DNA from: Bradyrhizobium iriomotense
GTDB taxonomy: Bacteria; Pseudomonadota; Alphaproteobacteria; Rhizobiales; Xanthobacteraceae
Length of the DNA stretch: 64,000 bases
Assembly (NCBI RefSeq): GCF_030160715.1
Contig: NZ_BSOW01000012.1
Location: 186,001 to 250,000 of the forward strand
Direction of reading: 5' to 3'
Of the stretch, positions 8,194-19,564 are shown piece after piece. Below the pieces are notes generated by a model, which saw only the letters and a list, made by a program, of their open reading frames with translations, did not search any database and was not told where the DNA came from. Numbering within the stretch: position 1 is the first letter of the stretch; every line of letters starts with the position of its first letter. Made by a program: the position numbers and the translations under genes.

Positions 8194-9291
8194 ATGGGAT
8201 TCAAATGCGGGATTGTCGGGTTGCCCAATGTCGGCAAGTCGACCTTGTTCAATGCGCTGACGGAGACGGCGGCTGCGCAAGCGGCGAACTATCCGTTCTG
8301 CACCATCGAGCCGAATGTCGGCGAGGTCGCGGTGCCGGATCCGCGGCTCGACAAGCTGTCGGCGATCGCGAAATCGGCGCAGATCATCCCGACGCGTCTG
8401 ACCTTCGTCGATATCGCAGGCCTCGTGCGCGGCGCGTCCAAGGGCGAGGGTCTCGGCAACCAGTTCTTGGCCAACATCCGCGAAGTCGATGCGATCGCGC
8501 ATGTCGTGCGCTGCTTTGAAGACTCCGACATTACCCATGTCGAGGGCAAGATCGCGCCGCTCGCCGACATCGAGACCATCGAGACCGAGCTGATGCTCGC
8601 CGATCTCGACAGCCTCGAGAAGCGCGTCGACAACCTCTCCAAGAAGGCCAAGGGCAACGACAAGGACGCCAAGGAGCAGCTCGACCTTGTCAACCGCACG
8701 CTCGTGCTGCTGCGCGACGGTAAGCCCGCGCGCCTCGTCGAGCGCAAGGCGGAGGAGGAGCGCGCCTTTTCGATGCTCGGCCTGTTGTCGTCGAAGCCGG
8801 TGCTCTATGTCTGCAACGTCGAGGAAGGTTCGGCCGCCACCGGCAACTCCTTCTCCAAGGCGGTCGAGGAGCAGGCCGCGAAGGAGGGCGCCGTCGCCGT
8901 CGTGATCTCCGCCAAGATCGAATCCGAGATCGCGACGCTGTCGCGCGAAGAGCGCGTCGACTTCCTGGAGACCCTGGGCCTCGAAGAAGCCGGCCTCGAT
9001 CGCCTGATCCGGGCCGGCTACACACTGCTCGACCTCATCACCTATTTCACGGTGGGGCCGAAGGAGGCGCGTGCCTGGACCATCCATCGCGGCACCAAGG
9101 CACCCGCGGCGGCCGGCGTCATCCACACCGATTTCGAAAAGGGTTTCATCCGCGCCGAGACCATCGCCTATGAGGACTATGTCGCCCTCAACGGCGAAGC
9201 CGGCGCCCGCGATGCCGGCAAGCTGCGCCTCGAAGGCAAGGAGTACACCGTCGCCGACGGCGACGTGATGCATTTCAGGTTTAATACGTAA
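8194..9291 (+). CDS. ychF: Redox-regulated ATPase YchF (Obg family)
   Basis: 365 residues. P-loop GLPNVGKST at the N-terminus, G3-like DIAGLVRGAS, and the ATP-favouring NVEE in place of the GTPase NKxD. A coiled-coil insertion (residues 125-200) and a C-terminal TGS domain (from about 280: LITYFTVGPKEARAWTI) complete the family layout. YchF/OLA1 proteins bind ribosomes and hydrolyse ATP, with roles in stress response. Third gene of the rplY-pth-ychF group. Confidence 0.97.
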   Translation: MGFKCGIVGLPNVGKSTLFNALTETAAAQAANYPFCTIEPNVGEVAVPDPRLDKLSAIAKSAQIIPTRLTFVDIAGLVRGASKGEGLGNQFLANIREVDAIAHVVRCFEDSDITHVEGKIAPLADIETIETELMLADLDSLEKRVDNLSKKAKGNDKDAKEQLDLVNRTLVLLRDGKPARLVERKAEEERAFSMLGLLSSKPVLYVCNVEEGSAATGNSFSKAVEEQAAKEGAVAVVISAKIESEIATLSREERVDFLETLGLEEAGLDRLIRAGYTLLDLITYFTVGPKEARAWTIHRGTKAPAAAGVIHTDFEKGFIRAETIAYEDYVALNGEAGARDAGKLRLEGKEYTVADGDVMHFRFNT

Positions 9292-9299
9292 CGAGCTTT

Positions 9300-9431
9300 C
9301 GTGCCCCGGACGCAGCGCAGCGCTCTTGCGGTGCGCTGCAGAGCCGGGGCCCAAACTCCTCTATTGTGGATGCATGGGTCCCGGCTCTGCGTCGCGTCAT
9401 TTCATGCCGCGCCGCATCCGGGACACGAGGG
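9300..9431. repeat. Palindromic intergenic repeat between convergent genes
   Basis: Two imperfect arms face each other: CGTGCCCCGGACGCAGCGCAGCG near 9300 (written in part) with CTGCAGAGCCGGGGCCC to 9352, and GGGTCCCGGCTCTGCG with CATCCGGGACACG to 9427. The paired CCCCGGACGC / CCGGGAC elements form a multi-stem structure in the gap between ychF and the DUF4282 gene. Repeat status is inferred from structure and from its similarity to dispersed elements of this genus. Confidence 0.6.
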
Positions 9432-9433
9432 TT

Positions 9434-9727
9434 TCACCGCATCCCGCCCTGGTCGCGGATGGCGCCGAGATGCTCGTTGATGCGGAACACGATCAGGATG
9501 AACTCCGCGACGATGCGCGAGAACACGATGCCGACAACGACACTTGCGATCGAATAGAGCACAACCAAAAATCCGGCGAACGGGCTGATCGCCATCGCTG
9601 CGAGCCCTGAGAAGATGCCGGAGATGCCGAACAGGCAGATCAGCGCGATCACCAGCCAGTAGAAGGTCTTGATGATGGTCGGCGTGATGAAGCGGTCCCA
9701 CTGAAATAGGTCGCTGAATGTGAACAT
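9434..9727 (-). CDS. DUF4282 family membrane protein
   Basis: 97 residues beginning MFTFSDLFQWDRFITPTIIK. Two long hydrophobic segments (residues about 20-48 and 55-80) and the FxWDRFITPxIIK opening match DUF4282 proteins. The function of the family is unknown. The start at 9727 is preceded by GGGGGAGAGA; an open frame continues upstream to 10294 but overlaps the MaoC gene and is not expected to be coding. Confidence 0.85.
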   Translation of the reverse strand: MFTFSDLFQWDRFITPTIIKTFYWLVIALICLFGISGIFSGLAAMAISPFAGFLVVLYSIASVVVGIVFSRIVAEFILIVFRINEHLGAIRDQGGMR

Positions 9728-9863
9728 TCTCTCTCCCCCGGCAAATCGAACCTGACCCGCGTCAATCCGACTCAACCGAATGTAGCACGAGCCATGCGGG
9801 TGGGCGGGTTGAGATTGCCGCAAAGTGCGGCCACAATCTGTCATTCCCGTTTGTATCACCAAG

Positions 9864-10313
9864 ATGACCCTGACCTTCGAAGACTTTCCCCCCGGCCGTC
9901 TCGGCACGTTCGGCCCTCGCCATGTCAGCCGCGACGAGATCTTGGCCTTTGCCGCCGAGTTCGATCCGCAGCCGATGCACCTCGACGAGGAGGCTGCGAG
10001 CAAGAGCATGCTCAAGGGCCTGTCCGGCTCGGGCTGGCATCTCTGCTCGCTGATGATGCGGATGATGGCGGACGGCTTCATCACCCGCGCCGCCTCGCTC
10101 GGCTCGCCCGGCGTTGACGAGGTGCGCTGGCTCTCTCCTTTGAGGCCCGGCGATGAACTGACCCTCGACGTCGACGTGGTGGAGGCGCGCGCCTCGAAGA
10201 GCCGGCCCGAGCTCGGCATCGTCAAGTTCAAATGCACCGCGCGCAACGCGCGAGGCGAGGCGCTCTGCGAGATGACCTCGCCGATCCTGATCAAGCGGCG
10301 CGAAGGGACTTAA
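9864..10313 (+). CDS. MaoC family dehydratase
   Basis: 149 residues, hot-dog fold. The hydratase-2 motif is seen in FAAEFDPQPMHLDEEAA (Asp and His dyad, near residues 33-39) and SGWHLCSLMMR. Members hydrate enoyl-CoA or act on related acyl-CoA. The following gene is a second MaoC-type protein starting 3 bp after this stop, with the same FDPQ.xHLDEE motif, so the two probably arose by duplication and may form a heterodimer. Confidence 0.9.
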   Translation: MTLTFEDFPPGRLGTFGPRHVSRDEILAFAAEFDPQPMHLDEEAASKSMLKGLSGSGWHLCSLMMRMMADGFITRAASLGSPGVDEVRWLSPLRPGDELTLDVDVVEARASKSRPELGIVKFKCTARNARGEALCEMTSPILIKRREGT

Positions 10314-10316
10314 GTG

Positions 10317-10799
10317 ATGCGCTTCTTCGAGGACATATCGATCGGCCTGCGCCGCGAGATCGGCTCCTACACGTTCACCGCAGAAGCCATCAAGACGTTC
10401 GCCGCGAAGTTCGATCCGCAGCGCTTCCATCTCGACGAGGAGGAGGGCAAGAACTCGCTGTTCGGCGGACTCGCTGCGTCCGGCTGGCATGTCGGCTCCG
10501 CCTGCATGAGCCTGCTCGTCGCCGACGGCCAGCGCCTTGCGAAGGAAGCTGCTGCACGCGGCGAGACAATTGCGGTGTGGGGTCCGTCACCAGGCTTTCG
10601 CGACCTGCGCTGGATCAAGCCGGTGCTCGCGGGTGATACCGTGAGCTTCGTCAGCGAAGTCACCGACAAGCGTGTGTCCTCGTCACGCCCCGGCTGGGGC
10701 ATCTTGCAGGGCCGGACCACCGGCACCAACCAGCGCGGCGAGCAAGTGTATTCGATCACCTCGACCGCCTTCGTGCCGATGCGCGGGCAGGGTGGTTAG
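10317..10799 (+). CDS. MaoC family dehydratase (paralogue of preceding gene)
   Basis: 160 residues. Motif FAAKFDPQRFHLDEEEG and ASGWHVGSACM near residues 30-60 repeat those of the upstream gene. The ATG at 10317 is chosen; a GTG one codon upstream is possible. Only 3 bp separate it from the preceding stop, so both are co-transcribed. The substrate is unknown; no other fatty-acid or PHA genes adjoin. Confidence 0.9.
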   Translation: MRFFEDISIGLRREIGSYTFTAEAIKTFAAKFDPQRFHLDEEEGKNSLFGGLAASGWHVGSACMSLLVADGQRLAKEAAARGETIAVWGPSPGFRDLRWIKPVLAGDTVSFVSEVTDKRVSSSRPGWGILQGRTTGTNQRGEQVYSITSTAFVPMRGQGG

Positions 10800-10995
10800 A
10801 CCGGTTCCAATCTGAACGGCCAAAATGCACGGCAAGTGTTGCCCGCGCGCTATGGACGGGACTGGCGCCCGCTGCCATAAGCCTCGCCATGCGGTTCGTC
10901 GCGAAGCATTTCGCGGAACCATTGATTTGCTAACCAATTGTGAACCTGTCGCTGTCTATTTGAACCAACGGGATAGAGGACAGGGGACGAGGACC

Positions 10996-11142
10996 ATGGC
11001 AGACCGCGGCGCACTCAAGCTGGTCGGATTCATCTTCGCCACCGCAACGCTCGCGGTGATGCTGATTGCTGCCATGGTGGTGCGGGGCTATGCCGACGGC
11101 GGCTATACGCAGGAAGCCTCGACCGTCGCGGCAGATCGCTAA
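10996..11142 (+). CDS. Small single-span membrane protein, unknown function
   Basis: 48 residues: MADRGALKLVGFIFATATLA followed by the rest of a hydrophobic segment to about residue 29 and a short polar tail. One transmembrane helix (residues 8-29) is evident. The ATG is preceded by GGGACGAGGACC. I do not recognise a function; such short proteins are common in this genus. Confidence 0.6.
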   Translation: MADRGALKLVGFIFATATLAVMLIAAMVVRGYADGGYTQEASTVAADR

Positions 11143-11184
11143 CCGTTCATTAACCTATCACATCGCCGGCGCGAGGCGAGCCGC

Positions 11185-11322
11185 TCAGCGGCTGTAGACC
11201 AGCGCGAGGATCGCGATCGCGACCACCAGCAGTCCGACAAAGCGGATCATGATCGTGACGAACTGCGTCGGTGCGGGGCGCAGCGGAATGGGGTCCGTGT
11301 TCTCGGGCCGAATGCTTTCCAT
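11185..11322 (-). CDS. Small C-terminal-anchored membrane protein, unknown
   Basis: 45 residues, read on the minus strand from ATG at 11320-11322 (MESIRPENTDPIPLRPAPTQ, then a hydrophobic helix at about 21-43 ending LALVYSR). Polar Pro-rich N-terminus plus one C-terminal membrane span. AGGGGACAG stands just upstream of the start. No family recognised. It is convergent with the 48-residue membrane protein gene. Confidence 0.6.
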   Translation of the reverse strand: MESIRPENTDPIPLRPAPTQFVTIMIRFVGLLVVAIAILALVYSR

Positions 11323-11413
11323 CTGAAACTGTCCCCTGCCAAGGCCCGCGAATGCGGCCGGCGCTAGGCTTTAGTCGCGGGAAGGCGGTGGAAAGTTCAA
11401 ATCGATTGCCAGA

Positions 11414-11450
11414 ATCAAAACCGCCGCGCTCCCCCAGGGAACGCGGCGGT
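11414..11450 (-). terminator. Rho-independent terminator of the 11471-11887 gene
   Basis: On the minus strand CCGCCGCG (11449-11442) and CGCGGCGG (11428-11421) form an 8-bp GC stem followed by TTTTGATT. It begins 21 bp after the stop of the coiled-coil gene. Confidence 0.75.
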
Positions 11451-11470
11451 CAAGACGTTGCAGAGTGCGA

Positions 11471-11887
11471 TCAGCTGTTGCGCAGGCCGTCGGCGGCGCG
11501 CTTCCACTGCGCGACGTTGTCGGCGATCATTCGGGTCGACTTCATCGCGGCCTGGCTGAGCTGGGCGTAGCCGGAGATCTCGCGCTGGACGCGCTGGCCC
11601 TCGGCATGCAGCAGATCACGCAGGCTCTCGAGCTCGGAGATCAGGTTCTCGATCTCGGCAAGCGAAGTGCCGGCGACGCGCTGGATCAGCGAGTTGACGT
11701 TGGTGACGGTGGCCTCCGCGTTCGAATCGAGTGCCGGCTCGTTGCCCGCGGCCGGACGGCGCAGATAGGCGATGTCGTTACGCACGAAGTCGCGGATGCC
11801 GGCCTCGACCTCCGTGACCGCGGCGAGGCTGCTGTCGGCGACCTCGGTCTCAGTTGATTCAATCTTTTCCGAACGACCTGCGTTCAT
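11471..11887 (-). CDS. Helical (coiled-coil) hypothetical protein
   Basis: 138 residues starting MNAGRSEKIESTETEVADSS at the ATG with AGGGGAA upstream; the frame is open further to 12013 but lacks support. The C-terminal two thirds is a long helix with heptad character (AEIENLISELESLRDLL, REISGYAQLSQAAMK), ending DNVAQWKRAADGLRNS. No signal peptide or membrane span. Function unknown. A terminator follows. Confidence 0.7.
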   Translation of the reverse strand: MNAGRSEKIESTETEVADSSLAAVTEVEAGIRDFVRNDIAYLRRPAAGNEPALDSNAEATVTNVNSLIQRVAGTSLAEIENLISELESLRDLLHAEGQRVQREISGYAQLSQAAMKSTRMIADNVAQWKRAADGLRNS

Positions 11888-12092
11888 CGTTATTCCCCTG
11901 TTCGCGTTGAGCGCAGCGCGAGTGTCCCCCGCACGACGACGTCTGTAAGGCCCGTGCATCAGGGCGCCAGATTTTGACCGCATAGGGGCCAAGATGCGGC
12001 AAGGATCGACCATTCGGCGGCTTTGCCGTGGCCGGGTAACTACAATTTTGCTCTATCGGCTCAGCGGGGGAAGGAGCGAGTCGCCGGATGAC

Positions 12093-13001
12093 TCACCAGC
12101 TCTTCTTGAACCCTGCCGTCAGGCTCTTGTTCGTGGTGCCCTGCGCGGTCTCGCCGACGGAGCCGGAGACGGTGACGTTGTCGAACAGCTTCTGCTCGGC
12201 GCCGAACTTGCGCAGCCATTTTTCGTCAGTGGTCGACATGGTTTGGCCGGCGACGATGCTCGTGCCGGTCTCGCCGAAGGTGACCTTGGCGGACTGGTCG
12301 GTCTCGTAATTGCGGGTGGTGCGGCCGGCGATGCCGGGGATCGGCGTCGTGCCCTGCTGGTTGACGCTGTAGCCGTTCTGGAGCGTCAGCGAACGATCGT
12401 CCGACAGCGGCACCGATTTGCTGAGCGAGGCGCCGAGCTTGCTGTTCTCGGCGCCGGGATCGACGCGGGCTTCCACCGCGGTCTTGTCCCAGATCGAGCC
12501 CGCGCCCGGCGCGGTCGCCGTCGCCCAGGCGCTGCCGGAGGATTGCGGCACGCTGCCGCCATTGGCGGCCTTCTCGGCCAGGAGCTCGGACATCGTGGTG
12601 GGCTCGCGCGCCACCGTCATGTCGGCGCCGACCTGGGTGTCCCAGAACGGGGTGACCGATTGCTTCACCGTCACCGCCGATGTGCCATTGGCGCGCCGGT
12701 CGTTCGACCAGTTAAGTCCGCCATCGGCCGCCGCCTGCGCGCGCTTCTTCGCTGCCATCAGCTCGTTGAGCGTGGTGGCGTCGACGTTGAGCTGGGTCCA
12801 GTCGAGCTTGTCGACGTCGATCCCCTTGAGCACGTCGGGATCGTTGACATCCGCCGCTTCCTCGGCCTCTTCCGGCGCGGCCGCGGCAGGAGCGGGCTGC
12901 ATCGGCACGATCTGCGCCGGCGTTACCGTCACGGACGTCAACATCACCGCGGCCGCCAGCATCGGCAGCCTGGTCCAGCCAAACCCTGTCGAGAATTCCA
13001 T
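12093..13001 (-). CDS. Exported protein of unknown function, possible beta-rich C-terminal domain
   Basis: 302 residues from ATG at 13001. The N-terminus has a signal-peptide-like segment (MLAAAVMLTSVTVTPAQ) followed by an Ala/Pro/Glu linker. From residue about 95 on, short alternating segments dominate (TSAVTVKQSVTPFWDTQVGA in part, SLTLQNGYSV, SAKVTFGETGTSIVAGQ, NVTVSGSVGETAQG), and the protein ends in an aromatic residue (AGFKKSW), as outer-membrane barrels do. No known family recognised. It could be a small barrel or an autotransporter-like surface protein; both are inference. Confidence 0.6.
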   Translation of the reverse strand: MEFSTGFGWTRLPMLAAAVMLTSVTVTPAQIVPMQPAPAAAAPEEAEEAADVNDPDVLKGIDVDKLDWTQLNVDATTLNELMAAKKRAQAAADGGLNWSNDRRANGTSAVTVKQSVTPFWDTQVGADMTVAREPTTMSELLAEKAANGGSVPQSSGSAWATATAPGAGSIWDKTAVEARVDPGAENSKLGASLSKSVPLSDDRSLTLQNGYSVNQQGTTPIPGIAGRTTRNYETDQSAKVTFGETGTSIVAGQTMSTTDEKWLRKFGAEQKLFDNVTVSGSVGETAQGTTNKSLTAGFKKSW

Positions 13002-13276
13002 CGTCCTGCCCGCAAGCCCGGCGCATGATCTGGAAAACTGTGCGGGGTTTTCCGGCACGATCATGCGTCAAATCATTCCACGTCCACGATGCGGAGATAA
13101 CGTCGCAAAATTGTGGCGGCAAGTCCTGGATGAAAGGTCACATCAACGTGCGAACCAACGGGCCGCGCGAATGGCGCGCCCGGCGACAATGTCCGCGCAA
13201 AGCGACCCGGCGGGGCTGGTGGCCGGATGTGCGCGCGCGTCGCCGGGCCCGGGAGAGACGGGACCCGTTGGTGCCC

Positions 13277-13717
13277 TCACCCCACCCGGCTCATCTTCGG
13301 CAGATGAATGGGACGGCCGAGCGCCTGCTCGACGAGGTCGAAAGTGTCGACCAGCACGCGCATGTTGAGCAGCCGGCCGGCCTTGAATTGGGCGAATTGC
13401 GCCACCCGCAGTGAAATCGGCTTGTCGGAATCGAGCGCCGTCAGCGAATAGCGCAGCATGGACGAGGCGGAATCCACGCCCAGCAAGATGGTCTCGCGGT
13501 CGAAGCGGCGGACGCGGAAATTGTCCGCGATCTGGCGGATGACGTCGAGCACGGCGTCCTTGCCCTGGCGGGCGCCGAGGAACGGAAACATGTCGATGGG
13601 GCCATAGATCGCCCAGTCGACGTCGTCGTCGATCAGGGTCTTGAGATCCTCAAACTGCCGGTCGTTGATCGCGCTGTGCAACGCGCGCGAGAAACGCCAG
13701 AGGCTGTGCTCTGTCAT
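13277..13717 (-). CDS. NTF2-like (SnoaL-fold) protein
   Basis: 146 residues, starting MTEHSLWRFSRALHSAINDR. Pattern of the NTF2-like fold: N-terminal helices, DDDVDWAIYGP near residue 30, FLGARQGKDAVLDVIRQ, and C-terminal strands with RVAQFAQFKAGRLLNMRVLVD (in part). Such domains hold small ligands or act as isomerases or hydratases; no catalytic set is clear here. A second NTF2-like gene lies at 14391 with a small membrane protein gene between them, all leftward. Confidence 0.8.
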   Translation of the reverse strand: MTEHSLWRFSRALHSAINDRQFEDLKTLIDDDVDWAIYGPIDMFPFLGARQGKDAVLDVIRQIADNFRVRRFDRETILLGVDSASSMLRYSLTALDSDKPISLRVAQFAQFKAGRLLNMRVLVDTFDLVEQALGRPIHLPKMSRVG

Positions 13718-13899
13718 TTGGGTCGTTCCCGAGACTGGATTGCAAAAAACGAAAAACAACCCCATGCACACTCAGCGCCGCGGGGTTGCGGAATTCATTA
13801 GTACGCAAACAAATAGGTGCTTTTCGTCCGAATGCAATTCACAATTTTGCAATACGCAAGTGAGCGCGCTTTGTGAAATTTACAATAGAACCCCGTAAT

Positions 13900-14166
13900 T
13901 TACCGGTCGGGCCGAGCGACGGGTTCCCGTTCGACGGCGATCGCGTCGTCGCGCGTCGCCAGCAGGCCGAACAGCACCGCCCCGGCGATCCCGCCGACCC
14001 CGGCCCCCAGGGGCATGAAGGTGAAGAACACCAGCATGCCGCTATAGCCCTCGAAATTCGTGGTCTTGAAGATTTCGACCCAGGCGAGCCCGGCCCCGAT
14101 GCCGAGCGCAGCCCCGGCCAGCGACCCCAGAAACAGCCCTAAAACGGCAAGCAACGCGATTTTCAT
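13900..14166 (-). CDS. Small two-span membrane protein, Gly-rich
   Basis: 88 residues from ATG at 14166. Hydrophobic segments at about residues 4-30 (LLAVLGLFLGSLAGAALGIG) and 43-70 (GMLVFFTFMPLGAGVGGIAG in part), rich in Gly and Ala, then a charged tail ending PVARPDR. Looks like a small inner-membrane protein with Gly-zipper helices. No family recognised. It stands between two NTF2-like genes on the same strand. Confidence 0.7.
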   Translation of the reverse strand: MKIALLAVLGLFLGSLAGAALGIGAGLAWVEIFKTTNFEGYSGMLVFFTFMPLGAGVGGIAGAVLFGLLATRDDAIAVEREPVARPDR

Positions 14167-14282
14167 CGGCTCGCATTCAGTTAGTCGGCGTCCACAACGC
14201 CCCGAGATGGGTCTGGGGACGAGGGAGGGAGGTTCAATCCTGTTCACCTCTCGCCGCTTGCGGCGCGTCCACACATTCCGAA

Positions 14283-14308
14283 GTCGTCCTGGCGAAAGCC
14301 AGGACGAC
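14283..14308. repeat. Perfect hairpin GTCGTCCTGGC-GAAA-GCCAGGACGAC
   Basis: An 11-bp perfect inverted repeat (14283-14293 and 14298-14308) with a GAAA loop. This CCTGGCGAAAGCCAGG core is a recurrent extragenic element of Bradyrhizobium-type genomes. It lies in the gap upstream of the small membrane protein gene. Confidence 0.7.
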
Positions 14309-14390
14309 TCTGAGGAGATAGCCGGCCGGACAACCGCCGCCGTTGCAAGCTGCCAGCGTATTGCGGCACGGCGAGGAAGGCGTAGCCCCG

Positions 14391-14840
14391 CTATCCCTCC
14401 ACGGGCGCACCTACGATCAGCGGGCCGATCTCGCGCTCGAGCACCTGCTGCACGAGGTCGTAGGAATCGATGATCTCGCGGATCTCCGACACCAGCCCGT
14501 CGCGCAGCGTATAGAACACGGCCATGTCGACCTGTACGATGCGCGCGTTGGTTCGTTTCCTGAAGAAGGTGCGCAAATAGGTCGCGACCCGATCGCCCTC
14601 GACGACGATATGCGCCGGCTCGTGGCGGATCTCCGAGTAGCGCGACAACACGGTCTGCCAGAGTTTTCGCAGCTCGGCCTTGCCGTGCCGCGGCACCAGG
14701 TGCGGCAGCACGTCGATCGGCGCATGAGTGAGGAAGTCGACGTCGTCGGTGCAGCACGCCAGCGCCGCATCGAGATCGCCGCGCGCAAAAGTGTCGAGAA
14801 GATGCAGCACCCGCTGCCTGTTCAGACTCTCAACCGTCAT
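14391..14840 (-). CDS. NTF2-like (SnoaL-fold) protein
   Basis: 149 residues from ATG at 14840. LLDTFARGDLDAALACCTDDVDFL near residues 12-35 (in part), VDMAVFYTLRDGLVSEIREI and SYDLVQQVLE at the end give a clear NTF2-like pattern similar in layout to the gene at 13277 (both carry ..DLVxQxLxRxIxxL near the C-terminus). Ligand unknown. Confidence 0.82.
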   Translation of the reverse strand: MTVESLNRQRVLHLLDTFARGDLDAALACCTDDVDFLTHAPIDVLPHLVPRHGKAELRKLWQTVLSRYSEIRHEPAHIVVEGDRVATYLRTFFRKRTNARIVQVDMAVFYTLRDGLVSEIREIIDSYDLVQQVLEREIGPLIVGAPVEG

Positions 14841-15138
14841 GCTCCGCCGCCCCCATTGGCCCGCGCATTGCAAACGTTATCGCGGCCTGCCTGATCTCAG
14901 CAATCCGCAAAAACACCGAGGATTGCAGGACTTTCGACGCGACGGCGCAATACCAGGTTCATGGCATGCAATTGTTGATTGTGTGACTATTTTCCTGCGC
15001 GGATTCGTGCGCGGAACACAGATCAGCCGATGGCGCAGCAGGCCTGTCGATGGCGCGAGCCGCCGGCACGTGAGCCAGCTCACATCCCGAAAGCCCTCCC
15101 GAGGCTAGTGTCATACATGTGTCATCAGGAAGACGCGT

Positions 15139-15525
15139 ATGGCTGTGACCGCCGCTGCCCGAAAATCCCGCCTGCAAAACCTGCTCGAAGGTTTTGCGCT
15201 GACCGCGATCTTCCAGAGTTTCCCGACCTTTGCGACCGCCGCGCTGATGCTCAAGCTCGCCGGCAACCAGGACCTCGTCGGTGACGCCGGTGTTGCCGTG
15301 TTCGTCATCGGTGCGTCGCTGGTCCATGCGCTGCTCGCGGTGTTGCTCGGGCCGAAGCTGCCGGACCAGTTCAGGACGATCTACGAGCCGAAATTCTTCG
15401 ATGGCCATTTGTCACTGTCCGACAAGATCACGGAGTGGCGCACGCAGCCGGCCGCCTCGCTGCAACTGCTGACGATCATGCTGATGCTGTCGGTGCTGGC
15501 CGTGGCGGTGGCGAGCGTGGGGTAG
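15139..15525 (+). CDS. Hypothetical membrane protein, 3 spans
   Basis: 128 residues. Hydrophobic segments at about residues 18-40, 47-70 and 107-127 (LLTIMLMLSVLAVAVASVG at the C-terminus), with a polar 30-residue loop (FFDGHLSLSDKITEWRTQPA in part). Upstream AGGAAG precedes the ATG. Not recognised. It is convergent with the papain-like gene. Confidence 0.7.
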   Translation: MAVTAAARKSRLQNLLEGFALTAIFQSFPTFATAALMLKLAGNQDLVGDAGVAVFVIGASLVHALLAVLLGPKLPDQFRTIYEPKFFDGHLSLSDKITEWRTQPAASLQLLTIMLMLSVLAVAVASVG

Positions 15526-15595
15526 GCGCCGACGCCGCCCCGCATCGATCGGTGGCCCGCCGAACCGGCAGGCCACCAAGTCTCGGAGGAAAGCG

Positions 15596-16297
15596 TCAGA
15601 CGATGACGGTGGTCGGCGTCCGCAGCCAGGCTTCGTGGGTGATCGCCACCATCGACGGCACGTCGATGATGCCGATGCTGCCCCAGGTGAACATCGCATA
15701 GCCGGGCTTGGAGCCGTCGATGCCCGACGGCACGGACGTGTCGAGCTGATGTGCGAGCCAGGTGATGGTGCCGTAGCCGCACAGGCTGACGCAGTGATCC
15801 TCGTTGTTGTCCTCCGTGTAGCCGGTGGCGAACCAGCCGGTCTTGAAATTGTGCGCGCGGCAGGTGGTCTCGAGCTGGTCGGCGGCGACGCCGATCTTGA
15901 CCGGGCCGTGATAGAGCGCGCTCTTCAGCACTGCCGGGTTGGTCCAGTCGACCGTGGTGTGCGAGCCGTCGTCATAGGTGTGGTCGCTCTGGGTGAAGCC
16001 TTCCTTCTGCATCCACTTCAGCACGCTGATGAGGGTCGCGCCCTCGTAGACGCCATGGGCCTTCGCCCATTTCTCCACCTCGGCGTCGCTGATGAAGATC
16101 TCCGGCTTGTGGCAGGCCTTGGCGAAGGCCTCTTCCGCGGTCACGCAATCGCCGTGGAGGTCGTTGTGCCAGATCGAAAGCTTCTTGGGGAAGAACAGAT
16201 GATGGGCCGGGACGTGAGCCAGCGCCACATGCGGCATCGCCGCTGCCAGTTCGTGTCGCGGGCTGGGAGTTGCACCACGTTTCACTGCCATTGCCAT
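15596..16297 (-). CDS. Papain-like (C1-fold) protein of unknown function
   Basis: 233 residues, ATG at 16297 with AGGAG 8 bases upstream. The segments HNDLHGDCVTAEEAFA (Cys51), EDHCVSLCGYG (His168) and FTWGSIGIID (Trp205-Gly206) occur in the order and spacing of papain-type Cys peptidases. Asn45 stands six residues before Cys51, where papain has the oxyanion Gln. The residue two before Trp205 is Phe203 where papain has the catalytic Asn. No signal peptide is clear; the N-terminus is Ala/His-rich. Peptidase or peptidase-derived binding activity is inference. No partner gene is evident. Confidence 0.6.
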   Translation of the reverse strand: MAMAVKRGATPSPRHELAAAMPHVALAHVPAHHLFFPKKLSIWHNDLHGDCVTAEEAFAKACHKPEIFISDAEVEKWAKAHGVYEGATLISVLKWMQKEGFTQSDHTYDDGSHTTVDWTNPAVLKSALYHGPVKIGVAADQLETTCRAHNFKTGWFATGYTEDNNEDHCVSLCGYGTITWLAHQLDTSVPSGIDGSKPGYAMFTWGSIGIIDVPSMVAITHEAWLRTPTTVIV

Positions 16298-16499
16298 GTC
16301 TATCGCTCCTGTAAAATGTCCACCCCGGCAACTCGTAATTGAAACGCGGAAATCGTTTGGTGAAGTAGCTCACACCGGCGAGCCGGCAGGTTGCAATCTC
16401 GCTTCACAAGCGTGTGTGCAATCGGGGCGTGTAAAGGGGGCGATGTATCGCTATCGGCTTGCCGCTGCAACGCATGCGGGGAGGCGGAAGTCTCCCGTC

Positions 16500-16537
16500 G
16501 TCATTCCGGGGCGCCGCAAAGCGGCGAGCCCGGAATC
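16500..16537. repeat. Palindromic repeat, GTCATTCCGGGGCG family
   Basis: GTCATTCCGGGGCGCCGC and GCGGCGAGCCCGGAATCC face each other. The same family recurs at 25868-25905. It sits in the 283-bp gap downstream of uvrB. Confidence 0.8.
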
Positions 16538-16580
16538 CATGGTGCCTGTTGCTCCGCTGTGGAATGCGAGAGCCGCAACT

Positions 16581-19478
<2,898 letters not shown>

Positions 19479-19564
19479 CCCCCGAATATGGGACGAGTCC
19501 GCCGCACAGGAAAGGGCGAATGCCCCTGCTCAATCAGCCTGCTGACAGCAGGCTGGCAGCAGGC

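Noticed and set aside
10314..10316. GTG as the start of the second MaoC gene
   Set aside because: The adjacent ATG at 10317 is equally placed and is the more common start.
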